A DNA stretch of 64,000 nucleotides from Cristatella mucedo. Its lineage: Eukaryota; Bryozoa; Phylactolaemata; Cristatellidae. The notes below the pieces were generated by a model. That model did not search any database, was not told the origin of the DNA, and saw only the letters and a list, made by a program, of their open reading frames with translations. Numbering within the stretch: position 1 is the stretch's first letter; every line of letters begins with the position of its first letter. Location of the stretch: the NCBI GenBank assembly GCA_009760855.2, contig WPIO01000022.1, positions 5,344,501-5,408,500 of the forward strand, given 5' to 3'. The translations under genes were made by a program, and so were the position numbers. Below, piece by piece: positions 1 to 11,525 of this stretch.

Positions 1-871
1 AGTATCTATTGAATTTTAACAGTACATGTGCCTTAAATAAACATTTTCGCTTGTAACTTTACACAACACCTGACATAGTCCATAGCTCAAAAGTTGTCAG
101 AGTTGAGTTATCCACGAGTGGTATCATTTCAGGCAGCGGGGCTGAGAACTCAAGCCGCTCAGACGACAGCGATTCAGATTCTATGGCTTTTTAGTTCACT
201 CGAAAACCTAGTCTTGCCCGTCAGACGCAAAAGAAATCGTTTGTGACAGTAGATCATTTGCTTAGCAGTTCTGAGCGGTCACACTACTAGGATATTAACT
301 GTTTTGTTGATAAGCTTGCCGCCTCCTTGTTGAAAAATATTGGACAAATGTATGCCCCCGTAAAGTCACCTCCGACTAAGGCAAGGGTTTGAGGATTGAT
401 CATCCCATCAATGTCCTCGTTACAAAATCAAAGTTTGTATGAGTTGATGGCCATAATTTATACTTCTGAAGTGCAAGCAATTAAGAATTAACACTTCATA
501 TAGTAAGAAAAAAAGTGGAGTGACATGGTGCTGTTTTTCCAACTAATTCCAAACTCAATTGCCACTACATGGTCCAAGGAAATATACATTGAGGCTACCA
601 CGATTGACTGACATACCAGTGGGTGACGCAAGCTCTCTTCCATTCGCATATACATTTGCTAAATGTCCCCGCGAGCGGCAATGCCCAAGAAATGCCTCGT
701 TGACTGACACTCACGTCTCCCCAGCTCCCCACCTCACCCTCGACCTGTTATTTATTCGCAGTCGAATCACTGTAGTTCATTGCGCAGGTCATCGCTATCG
801 GTAATTTCCCAGGTAAAAATAAGCGCGACCGGAGCTAGCGAACACTTCCAGCTTCTATTGTGGCAAAAAAG
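1..871. other. unassigned sequence
   Basis: No recognisable gene or repeat. Short open frames (up to 81 codons) lack domain similarity. Confidence 0.6.
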
Positions 872-1112
872 TATAATTCGTGCGTATAGCGCCCCAAGAG
901 AACTCAATCTCCATTCGGGCGCTTCATACATATGCCTGTACGCTTCATACATATGCGCTTATATGTCGCTTAATTTCGCTAATGCTTTATAATGCAATGT
1001 CGCTTATATGCGCTATGTCGCTCCATACATACAAGCCACGGGGCTTCTCGAGCCCACGGCTTCAACCAGACCTTGCTCGGGGCGGCCTACTTAACCACTG
1101 GACCAAACCAGC
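872..1112 (-). mobile_element. SINE family A
   Basis: Antisense tRNA-derived SINE: LINE-like tail TATAGCGCCCCAAGAGAACT, B-box region CTTCTCGAGCCCACGGCTT, and A-box end GGACCAAACCAGC. A local expansion of the CTTCATACATATGC segment (about 925-1030) makes it longer than other copies. Confidence 0.75.
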
Positions 1113-1182
1113 AAATGCTCGTTGTGGCAAATGTCCTATAACCGGACCGGATACAGTAGCCTTAGCCATATCAACCGGAAGC

Positions 1183-1335
1183 CCGTGGGTCTTAGCCCAG
1201 GGCGCCAAGGTGCTAGCACTTCACTGCCCAAAGTCGTAGGTTCGACTCCTATAGCGGACAATTCTGTATTGCCCACTGCAAGCGGGGTGATAGCCGTTAA
1301 GGCTCTTCAGCCTCTATATAAAGGAAGCTATTTGA
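1183..1335 (+). mobile_element. SINE family B
   Basis: Forward tRNA-derived SINE: head TTAGCCCAGGGCGCCAAGG, B-box AGGTTCGACTCCTATAGC, body ATTGCCCACTGCAAGCGG, and terminal GATAGCCGTTAAGGCTCTTC hairpin then CTATATAAAGG. Confidence 0.75.
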
Positions 1336-1399
1336 TCAGCTAATCTTTACTTTATTTACACGAACCTGTGTAATATTAATAATACATGTAATAAACTGT

Positions 1400-2285
1400 G
1401 TAATAATATTAATAAGACATTTGTATAACGCCTTATAAGAACGAAATCTCTTTCTAGACGCTTTACACATGCTGTCGCTGAAGCGTGTCAGTTGCTTAGT
1501 GATTACGTGCACAGTGTCGAAACGCATGACACGCGAGGGACAACTCATACGGACGCAGCAAATCGTGCGAGGAAAGGCGGGTTCTTAGCTTCTTTTTAAA
1601 TGTCAAGTCACAGGATGTCGTGACGTCAGTCAGAAGTGAGTTCGAGGCTTTGGGAGCGTACGAACTAAGGGTGGGTCTCCAAGGATTTGAAGTTGATTTG
1701 AAGCACAGCTAAGCGACTCGAGTCAGAGGAGCGGGCGGTAAGATGCCTGACTTTATTGCGAGGTCTGCTGGATAGGTTATTAGCGGCAAGAGAACGACCT
1801 GACCATGAACTTGAAGTCGTTGCGCTGCTTGATAGGGACCCAGTGGAGGTCGGTGACAAGTGCTATAATGTGGTAGCTTCGTCTTTCAAGACAGACAGAT
1901 AGGCATATCATCCCGGATGTGTAGGACTAATATTGCACATGCAGATATACCCACGAATAGTGAGTTATAGAAGTCTAGACAAGATGTCACACATGTATGG
2001 ACCAGCTTATCTTTGGATCCTTAAGTCAGCAAAGCCGAATATTTTTCGAAGCTAAAAGAGGCTTATTAAACCAAGGATCTGATGTGGTCATGTACTGAAA
2101 ATCATTTTGCGACCGAGCACACAGATTGTGGGCAGATGCTAAACAAGATATGCTATCTGGCCCAATTTTGAGGGTTAGGCTTTCCAATTTCCGAGTGACA
2201 TATTATTTTCCCCTAACTAGCAAGTTGTTTTTATCTTAATTCAAATTAAACAATTTTGCTACCATCCTGTTGCTACTCTCAGACG
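1400..2285 (-). mobile_element. L2-like LINE fragment, heavily mutated
   Basis: Antisense match to the family 3' UTR and RT C-terminus: tail stem at 1425-1470, then the segments homologous to the end of ORF2, up to the WMAANFLKLN region near 2270. No long open frame remains. Divergence is clearly higher than in the copies at 9.9 or 56.8 kb. Confidence 0.78.
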
Positions 2286-2289
2286 TACG

Positions 2290-5200
2290 TGCTGCAAGGT
2301 AGTTAAGAGAGTTTAAGTTGCTTTAGGGCAAGGAGGAATTAATGCACATGTGTAGCTGTGTATCATCTGTTTAAAATGAAAGCCTATCTAGTCTGGAGAT
2401 TACTTGACCGGGAGACTTCAAGAGTTTGACGATTATTCCCTCTTAAAATCTCTTCGTATTAATTACAAGCGGGAATACTGTTCACATAGACACTAGAAAT
2501 GAATGTGCTGGGCATGGGCGCACACACGCCGCTGCTGCTGTAAGATAATATGCTTGTGCACTATTCGTAGGTCCATGCAAAAACAAAGTGATGACATGAC
2601 TCGCTGTACTCGTTAGGGACTTGTAAGTTGAAAGTTTGCCATTCTGTGATGCTGTCAAAATTTACAGGAGCACTGGTAGCCAGTCACTGTGACTTTGACA
2701 TTTCGTGACCCATAAAGACTCGATCTTCTGCAATCGTAAATTCTCTATGCGCTCCTGGGCTATACAACTAACTGGTTCACTTTGATTAAAGAGCTACCGT
2801 TAAAAAAGCCAGGGTAAAAGGTTTTCTTGCCCTAAATTTCTATGTACCCTCTTATTTTACCGTTCGATTGAGAAACTAACCCCAGTCTTGCAAATCTCAT
2901 CTTGAAGAGTCATTCCTTGATGTGAAAATTTAACAAGCTAGGCATACTGGTCTACCCCGACGTCAAATGTTATATAAAAAAAAACCTGCACCCATGGCTT
3001 GATCAGAACTACCACTGGGAATTTGGATTCTACGCCAACAACACTCAGCTCTATCTTTTTTAAGCCATCCATCCCAACTACGTAAAGAAACAGGCCGGGT
3101 GTCGTCCTCGCAGATACATGTACTGTCCTGAATGTCGGCCTATTTATAATAAACACGTATATATGTTAATTGTTTACTCATATCTGCCCCAATACTTAAC
3201 TAAGTTCAAAAATCGTTATATTAAATTAGTAGGGCAGAAAAATAAAACCTCCGCAATTTTTCTTCAACATAGCCGCATGACTAATCTTGAAATCTAAGAA
3301 ATGCTTCCACGCTTTATGGTAGTAATAAAGTCGTGGATGCCTGGGCTCGGCCCAGAATGGAAATTGGATGCCACCATTGCCTGAATTTAAGATGACTAAC
3401 TTTTCTCTTCACTTGTCTCTGAAAGATAGGCTCCTTTTAACCAGGGTGGTCCTTCGATTCCACCTTCACCCTTTAAGTCCTGCGTTGGTGACAGCCAAAC
3501 ACAAGCCTGACCAAGCCAACCGTGAGGCATTGATAGAACGGCCTTTGGAATGCTTCAGCGAATAAGTAAAGAAGTCATGTTCGATGGACACGTTAAACGA
3601 CGTATGCCTGCAACATATATTCCCTTCACCGAGTCTCCTCTCCATCAGGGTCAGGCGTCTGACTGCTTTAGGACTCTGCTATTGCTTCCCTCGACTTTCC
3701 GCTTTCGTAAGTCCGCCTTCTTCGTTCCCGATAGAGAGCACACTGCCTAAGCGCCATTAAAATCCGCGATAATTGACTATGGCTTAAACTAAATTGATTG
3801 ACATCCTAATGCCATCGCTCAGAAACCTACTCTTTGGATTCAGGCCGTTTTCTGAACTCAGTAAAGGTATCCTTGCTAGGGCGTGTCCAGTAGCTGGGTT
3901 TTTCTAACTACTTGGAGTTCAGCCCCTAACATTCCATTGTAAATTCTTCGCCGATCAGAGACGCCTTACAACAACCAAAGGGTGTATCATACATTTGTGA
4001 CAGAATTAAACGTGACAGCGACACTGGAACGATCCAAGTATGTCGGTGTATATGGCCAGTTCACTAAACTATCTTTAAAAAAATACTGTCATCTGGAAGT
4101 GCATGCCGTATGGAAATACTGCAGTAAGATTTAAACTAAATTTGCGATCTTTATCATTGAAATTCTCCGCCAACATCTTTTTTTCATTTCAACTCCCGCG
4201 TTACGTCGGCTGTATGCAGAATTGATTGTGATAAAGCCGCTATATCCGATACTGCGGTTTTTATTTAATAGCCAAAGACGCGGTCCACTATCAGCTTGTT
4301 GGCTAGTTCTTCCGGACCATTCAAGCCAGTGGGAACCAGTTTACATAGCAGCACCACGGCTCAGTGAGAAATGTATTGAGGCTTTCAAGTTACAATTACT
4401 CACTAATTTTACAGGGCTAAGTGAATTTAATGAAAGCACTTCCGTTTGCACCTAATATTTAGCATTACCTATCCATCCAAACAATCATCTACCTCTACCA
4501 TAAACTAGGTTTTTGGATAGTTAGTCTTTTAGTTAGTCCGCCACGATCGTTGACGTCACGCATACATAGAGTCATTGGTGTGATACTTATAGTCCCCCCC
4601 TACGACTTTGGTACAGTAATGAGAAGCATTAGAAAAAGGAGGAAAGTATATCATTTGCTCTTTGCATATGTAGCATCAATATGCCCTCCCATTTTTGAAA
4701 TTGAAATCGGAAATTCTGGAACATTAGAGGACTATACACTCCAAAGAAAGATCATGGCATTCCAGTAGCTTGAAGTCTCTGCCTCTCTTTGCTGTCATCG
4801 GGACGACTGGCGCTTCCCATTGCTTCCATATTGCTATTGAACCAGCTTAGTTAGTACATTGGAAAGCTGTCAGAGTGAGCGTAGCCTACCAGAATTTGTG
4901 CTTTGCCTTCCATTGGCAAGCGTTGAACGTGAATAAATAGAATCTTCCCGATATTTCTTCACGGGGGAGGGGGGCTTACCAAATAGTTCATATAAAACTA
5001 AAGATGTCTGAACACGTCTCTACGTGCCGTACACGAAACTCATTCCTGATTCACTGCTCACTCGACGCTGATGAATACATTTCATGCATTTAAATTAATG
5101 CTCATTCCATATGAATATTATTATTATTATTATTATTTTCAAATACGTCTTTATTCCCTCAAGTGTAGATTTTTCTCCATTAACTGAGAGCTTGGCAGTC

Positions 5201-6019
5201 AGTGGGCGGGCCCACCAGCTACGTCACTGCGGCACACTCGGGCTCGCCTTCCCATGCAAAGTTGCAGTTTTCCGTGATTTTTCATGGGTGCAGGTGAACT
5301 TCCGTATGAAACCTGTGGTTTCTGCTGCCATTGTGGGCCGGTGAGTTCTTACCAAAATGAAAACAATGGAAGCCAATCAGTGCCGCACTGCCGAAACTCA
5401 ACAGTAACCTCGTATAAGACAAACGCTACAACAGGAAGAGACTAAAGAAGAAGCCCGGGAGCTTCGTGCAGTCAAAGATATTCAAACGACTGATTGTGGT
5501 ATAGTCAAAAACACAAAGAGACAGAAGGTAATATTCGAGCACCTACCGACCCCGGTCGTGGTATGGAATCCTTGCCCGACAGTAGGCTAGGCTCAACAGC
5601 TAGGCTGGGCTTTAAAATTGGGTCAGAGAACGCACTCAAGCCCGCATCGTAATGCGGCACTGAAATTTCCCGTGATTCTCACGGATATAAGCTACTTTCT
5701 TATAAATAAATACACCCCAGTAGCATTTCTGCCATTCAGACGGATTCTCCGGAATCCATCAGAATCTCTCATCGAACGTATCTGCAAAATAGGCAGCATA
5801 TGAGTTATTGGACGTTCTGGTTTGGCAAGTTAAACCCCTGCACTCGCCTAACAGGGGTCAATCATCCCTCATTCGTGGGCGGGGTAGCGGAAGAACCATG
5901 GTTGTGACGGCTCCTTGGCTCAACCTAAGACTGGAAAAATTTGCCCGCTGAATCTCCGACTGGAGATCTTCTGCTCATTGCAAATGGCAGCTTCAATCAT
6001 GCTGGTGTGAGCTACTGTA
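2290..6019. other. unassigned AT-rich sequence
   Basis: No gene recognised. Frames of 60-77 codons look random. An ATG at 5305 with a strong GTGAGT-type donor downstream (5341) is a possible small first exon but has no other support. Confidence 0.6.
5114..5138. repeat. short (ATT)n repeat
   Basis: About eight ATT units in otherwise unassigned AT-rich sequence; no LINE tail stem next to it. Confidence 0.85.
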
Positions 6020-7140
6020 ACTAGCTTTGGAAGCCTTCGCGATCAATGCTGATGACACTCAGTTGTACCTTTGCTTTTATCCCTCCCAGCCTTCAAGCAC
6101 GTCGAATTCTCTCAAGTCCCTTGCTGCATGTATAGATGACATCCGCATATGGATGGCGGCAAATTTTCTTAAATTAAATGCTGATAAAACTAACTTACTA
6201 TTTATGAGCAAACCAAGTGTGATTCAGAAATTGGAATGGCTAAGGCTCAAAATTGGCTCTGCCAGCATATCTCCTGTTGAATCTGCACGAAATCTAGGTG
6301 TCATGTTCCAAATATAACCTTTCGTTAGACGACCACATCAGCTCCACAATCAAGTCTGACTACTTTCAGCTAAATGACATTGCTCAAATTCGAGCTTATT
6401 TAGATAGGGATACCACATCAAAGTTGTTCCATGCATTTGTGACATCCCGTCTTGCTTTCTGTAACTCACTGCTTGCTGACCTACTGGCATGAGCAATCAG
6501 GCGCTTACAGCTGGTGAAAATCTCTGCAGCTAGGCTTGTCTGTCGTGAACGTCGCAGTTGCCACATTACTCCACTTCTCGCCGACCTGCACTGGCTACCA
6601 GTCAAGCAACGGATTAACTTCAAGGTTTTGTCGCTCACTTTTAGGTCACTTCATTCTTTGGCTTCAGCCTATCTCTCAGATATATTACCCCATAAGGCCA
6701 AGCATCGTACCACCCGCTTTTCGGAAACTAACTGTTTACCTATACCTCGCACAAACCTCAAATTTTTTAAAGACCGGGCATTTCGTTCGTATGTTCTCAA
6801 AGCCCGGAACTCACTCCCAAATTGCGTCAGAACATCCCCTGACGTGATCACATTTAAAAAGAAATTAAAAAACGCACCTATTTATGACAGCATTTAATGG
6901 ATCCCTGTGATTCGTCTTTTATGTGCTTATGCATGCGGACACTGTGCATGCTGCCACTAACCACACTTGCATGCTGACCCTGTGCATGTCACCCTTAACC
7001 ATGTTATTCATGTTATTTACCAAGCATGATACCACTCACCATTCGATCGTATTTTCCATGCAGCAAATGTAAAGCGCCTAGAAAGAGATTAAGTTCTCTG
7101 AGGGCGCTTTATCAAGTGTATTAGTGTTGTTATTATTAAT
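6020..7140 (+). mobile_element. L2-like LINE 3' end, decayed
   Basis: Starts inside the RT palm: INADDTQLYLCFYPSQPSS, with the usual Tyr of YADD changed to Asn. A frameshift near 6310 and a TGA near 6490 break it. The downstream frame 6514-6897 encodes ADLHWLPVKQRINFKVLSLT and the family C-terminus. The 3' tail, with the AAAGCGCCTAGAAAGAGATT-type stem and TTATTATTAA end, is at 7075-7140. Confidence 0.87.
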
Positions 7141-7190
7141 ACTCAGCTCGATGCTCAGATCGATGTTTACGTCGATGCTCAGATTGTGCA
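7140..7190. repeat. degenerate CGATGCTCAGAT repeat
   Basis: Three to four imperfect copies of a GCTCAGAT/TCGATGCT motif just after a LINE tail; possibly an altered tail extension. Confidence 0.6.
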
Positions 7191-7364
7191 TGTGGTGCCA
7201 GCTATGTACACGCGTATTGGTGGTTCTTCTAGTGATCTTGGATCATTACGTGGCTTCAATATCTGGCTTGACTTCGGCCACGAGCTGTAACGCTTTCTTC
7301 ACTAGGTGCTGAGTCAACCCAACTTGTCATTGCGCATCTCTGTCTTAGACTTTAGCATGCAGCG

Positions 7365-7690
7365 TTAGCGCGTATAAGCACACAAAGGACAAATCACAAT
7401 GACCCAGAAAATGACGCGGTGCAGATGTGCAATTGTAGCTTCTTTTTAAGCGCCGACAAGTCAGGTGGTGTCGTGGAGTCAGTCGGGAGTGTTTTCCAGG
7501 CTTTACGAGCGTAAAAAACTAAATTCGTGGTCTCTAAAGGATTTGAGGTTCATACGCGGCATAGCTAAGCGATTTTTGAGTCATGAAAGCGGGGTTCTAT
7601 GCCTAGCCTGATTAGGAAGTAGTTAGAATAGGTAGGCTGGATCCAGAGAATGATGGGACATAAAAGTGAGTGACAAAATTAATTTTTAAG
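7365..7690 (-). mobile_element. L2-like LINE internal fragment
   Basis: Antisense fragment covering the ORF2 C-terminus and the start of the 3' UTR (segments like TTTTTAAGCGCCGACAAGTCAGG and the following 200 bp match other copies). It lacks the terminal stem and repeat tail. It sits about 230 bp from the tail of the forward copy ending at 7140. Confidence 0.7.
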
Positions 7691-8227
7691 GGTAAATGTC
7701 GAGAAGATATTAAGAAGATTGATCCAACAATAAAAAGTTGTATACGGTACCTTTCAAATGGCAAAAATTGTATAAATTAGATATGAAGTTTAGGCGAATT
7801 GCTTGCCAAAATAGTATAGCGCACAATGATGGTGTTCACTTGACACGAACTTGGCGGTTGGTCATCGAGTAGAAGTCGGACATAATGTCTTCGTTGGTGA
7901 TGGTCGCGGGAGGGGCTTAGGTATAGGGGTGGCCTAGGTCGCAGCCCCGCTACAGGGGGAAGATGCCCCCTGCCTTTTCTCTGACTTCGCTACAGGGTGT
8001 ACGCTCTCAAGACTATCATTTTCCTTAAAATGTTTCTATTAGTGATTTGAAAATTGTAGACAATTTTACGTCCTACCTTATCACATGAAGGGTCTTCGAG
8101 TTTCCTAGTGGCTATAATTCTATAACCTAATACCAGAGGCTTGATGAACATCGCTGTTTTATAGAGTGTGTGAAAAATTCCTCCAACGTGTGTATTCTCA
8201 CCGGCAAAAAGGTTAGTTTATTCATTA

Positions 8228-8372
8228 TCCTCATTTATATAGCAGCAGGAGAGCCGTAACGGCTATCACCACCACTGGGAGTGAGCAATAAAGGATTGCC
8301 CACATCAGGGTTCAAACCCGCGACCTGCATCGTTAAGTGCGAGCACCTTAGCCCTTGGTTAACAATCTGGGG
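8228..8372 (-). mobile_element. SINE family B, good reference copy
   Basis: Antisense: CATTTATATAGCAGCAGGAG, the AGCCGTAACGGCT hairpin, GGATTGCCCACATCAGGGTT, B box (TTCAAACCC) and head (CACCTTAGCCCTTGGTTAA). Confidence 0.8.
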
Positions 8373-8529
8373 CAATTTTTGCATAACTTCAGCCGTGTCT
8401 CTTTTGATTGCATCCTCACCATTAATTTGTTAATAAGTTATTTTAAGACAAAAGGTAATGGTGTGTTAACAAGATCGACTGGACCAGCTATCTCTTTTGT
8501 GGGTATATAACTCGGTAAGAGTCAATGCA

Positions 8530-8950
8530 GTGATGGCATTACTCTCCCTCTAGCCGATATGATCGTCAAGCACAATCTAGGCTTTCACTTCAATGCAGAT
8601 CACGCATACAGCTGTACTAATGTTTTGATCCCTCCCAAAGTTCTAGCACGACAAATTCTCTCAACTCATTGCTGCATGTATTGCTGACATCGGCACTTGG
8701 ATCGCAACAAGCTCTCTCAAATTTGATGACGACAAACCCAACTTAAAAGCTATGGGGAAACCATATGTGACTCGGGAATTTGGAAGGCTCTACCAGCTAG
8801 CATATTCACGAAAGCTGGGTGTCCTGCTCCAAAGTGACCTTTCACTAGACGACCACATCAGCTCCTAACTCAGTCAAGTCTGCCTACTTTGAGCTATATA
8901 ATATTGCTAAAATTTGGGTTTGTTTAAACAGGGATACTAGGTCCTACAGA
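8530..8950 (+). mobile_element. L2-like LINE RT fragment, catalytic site lost
   Basis: Forward fragment homologous to the RT palm region of the family. The FYADDTQLYL site reads as NADHAYSC, so the second catalytic Asp is gone. The fragment stops before the ORF end and has no 3' tail. Confidence 0.75.
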
Positions 8951-9139
8951 GGAATCTGTAGGAAAAACCAATTTACATTAGGCGAAAATAAAACCCACCT
9001 ATGGTTTCTTGCTGTGCCTCATCAGTTCGGCTATCAACAGAATCTCTGCCTTTCACAAAAGCTATACCGGATGATCGCGAAAAAAGGTTCAAATAATAAA
9101 TTTAGAAAATGAATATTCAGCTTATTTGACTGCTTCATT

Positions 9140-9275
9140 AATGTAACGGCAGAAGAGCCTGAGCGGCTTTCATCCCGTTTGCTGTGGGCAATAAAGGATA
9201 GAACGTTTCAGGACTCAAACCATGACCTTGGTCGTGGAGTTCACAACCATACTCTAGGCTAAGACCTGGCGGCTA
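9140..9275 (-). mobile_element. SINE family B, decayed
   Basis: Antisense: AAGAGCCTGAGCGGCT hairpin, GTGGGCAATAAAGGATAG, AGGACTCAAACCATGACC and head remnants. Confidence 0.62.
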
Positions 9276-9536
9276 GTTGAACACTAGATTCCGAGTATGT
9301 TGAGATTTTCTTTCGATATTTTTTCCAGTTGTGATGTTTCTTAAGTATACATTTCGAAAACACACCGAAGCAAAAATGCCTTTGCGGCCCAGTGAGTTTA
9401 CTTCAGCTACCGCCTGGCTTGTTCCACTTCTACGGTACGTAAACAAGAAACAAGCTAGTCGTACTCGCTTGTCTGCACCCTGGAATGCTTTCACTCACTG
9501 AGTGGGCATCAGAGCCCCCAGTTGCTAATTCGGCGG

Positions 9537-9890
9537 TTACTCATAGGCAGCCATGGCTAAAGCGCGCCGGCCCTGCCCAGCCACGCCCACCCATCGCCTA
9601 GAAGTTCGGTCGCCAGACCACCCATGCCCAGATCGCCTCGTTCTTTCCGGAGGCGTTGTCTCTGATCGCATACGGAGGCGCCGCGCCATCAGCTTCTTCT
9701 TCAGCTCGCGCTCGATCATGGTGGCATCGACGTTCATCGCGACTCGGAGATATTTGGCAATTTTAATTTGAACTTTGAAAGCCCATCGTCCCGATCCCGA
9801 TCTGACGCCCGCTTCCGGTGGACCCGGACGAAGCTCGGCCGAAAACTCGTCGTAAAACTCTGCCTTTGACTCTGCAAGAACTTCGAGCAA
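9537..9890 (-). CDS. unrecognised GC-rich 117-codon frame, possible exon
   Basis: Open frame with GC-biased third positions. It encodes a plausible charged stretch, with IKIAKYLRVAMNVDATMIER followed by ELKKKLMARRLRMR, that does not look like low-complexity noise. A possible acceptor (gttcttgcag) lies near the start codon. An L2-like LINE begins about 35-45 bp further right, in opposite orientation, and may interrupt it. I do not recognise the family; it could be an exon, a pseudogene fragment or chance. Confidence 0.22.
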   Translation of the reverse strand: MLEVLAESKAEFYDEFSAELRPGPPEAGVRSGSGRWAFKVQIKIAKYLRVAMNVDATMIERELKKKLMARRLRMRSETTPPERTRRSGHGWSGDRTSRRWVGVAGQGRRALAMAAYE

Positions 9891-9925
9891 ACTCGGGCGT
9901 TTTAACTACCAAAGGAACCCTTATG

Positions 9926-11200
9926 GAGACTCCGGAGTATTGACGTGAATGGACAAAGATCATCTGAAGTACCTCTGAAATATGGAGTACCTCAGGGCTC
10001 CGTGCTAGGTCCGGTACTTTTCACGGTTTACACTCTCCTTCTTGCTGATGTGATTGCCAAGCACAATCTAGGCTTTCACTTCTATGCGGATGACACTCAG
10101 TTGTACCTTTGCTTTGATCCCTCCCAGCCTTCGAGCACCTCAAATTCTCTAAACTCACTTGCTGCATGCATTGATGACATCCGCACATGGATGGCAGCAA
10201 ATTTTCTAAAACTTAACGATGACAAAACTAACTTACTAGTAATGGGCAAACCCAGTGTGATTCAGAAATTGGAAAGGCTTCAGCTCAAAATTGGCTCTGC
10301 CAGCATATCTCCTGTCGAATCAGCTCGAAATCTAGGTGTCATATTCCAAAGCGACCTCTCGTTAGACGACCATATCAGCTCCACAGTCAAATCTGCCTAT
10401 TTTCAGCTTCATAACATTGCTAAAATTCGGGCTTGTTTAGATAAGGATACCACGTCTAAGTTGGTCCATGCATTCATGACATCTCGTCTCGACTTCTGCA
10501 ACTCACTGCTTACTGGCCTACCAGCATGTGCGATCAGGCGATTGCAGCTGGTGCAAAACTCTGCAGCTAGGCTTGTCTGTCGTGAGCGTCGCAGTTGCCA
10601 CATTACTCTCACTTCTCGCCGACCTGTACTGGCTACCAGTCTAGCAACGGATTGACTTCAAGGTTTTGTCGCTCACTTATAAGTCACTTCATTCTTTGGC
10701 TCCAGCCTGTCTCTCAGATCTACTCCCCCACCAGGCCAAGCATCGTACCACCCGCTTTTCGGAATCCAACAGTTTACCAATACCTCGTACAAACCTCAAA
10801 TTCTTTGGAGACCGTGCATTTAGTTCGTATGCTCCTGAAGTCTCGAACTCCCTCCCGACTTGCGTCAGAACATCCCCTGACTTGACCATATTTAAAAAGA
10901 ACTTAAAAACACACCTATTTAGGACATCATTTAGTGGGTCCCTGTGATTCGTCCTTGATGTGCTTATGTGTGCTGACACTGAGCATGCTGCCACTAACCG
11001 CAATCGCGTGCTGACCCTGTTCATGTCACCCCTAACCATGTTATTCATGCTGTTTATCAAGCATGATATTACTCAGCACTCAATCGCGTTTCCCTTTGAA
11101 ACAGATGTAAAGCGCCCAGAAAGAGATTGAGTTCCCTGAGGACGCTTTATCAAGTGCATTATTGTTGTTATTGTTATTGTTACTAATAATATATAATTTT
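9926..11200 (+). mobile_element. L2-like LINE 3' half with RT palm
   Basis: Same family as the copy at 56.8-59.0 kb, starting just before the reverse transcriptase palm and ending in the GCGC stem and ATTGTTGTTA-type tail. The frame at 9945-10655 holds KYGVPQGSVLGPVLF and an intact YADD (10083-10094). A one-base insertion near 10611 shifts the frame, and the C-terminal part continues at 10666-10947 with LPHQAKHRTTRFSESNSLPI. 5'-truncated. Confidence 0.88.
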
Positions 11201-11309
11201 TATAAAGCAGGCCAATACCCACCCACACCCACTCATAAGATCACAGGCGCCACCAACAGCCACCCTGTGCCCATGGGTATGGATCGGTATGGGCTAGGGT
11301 TTGAGTATG

Positions 11310-11525
11310 GGTAATAACAACAATAGTGCATTTGATATAGCGACCTCAGATAATTCAATCTCCTTCTAGGCACTTATCATTCGCTGCAAAGAAAGCACGA
11401 TCGAATGGTTAGTGGTATCATGCTCGATAAACAGCAAGAATAACCTGGTTAGGGATGGCATGTACCGAGTCGGCATGCAAGCTTGGTTAGTGGTAGCATG
11501 CACAGTGTCAGCACGCACCCAGTTG
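11310..11525 (-). mobile_element. L2-like LINE 3' UTR fragment
   Basis: Antisense 3' tail stem plus the 3' UTR with its repeated CATGC-containing segments. It lies tail-to-tail with the forward copy ending near 11200, about 110 bp apart. Confidence 0.78.

Noticed and set aside
5294-5348. Possible first exon with ATG and strong donor
   Set aside because: The peptide is only about a dozen residues before the donor and has no similarity or visible partner exon.
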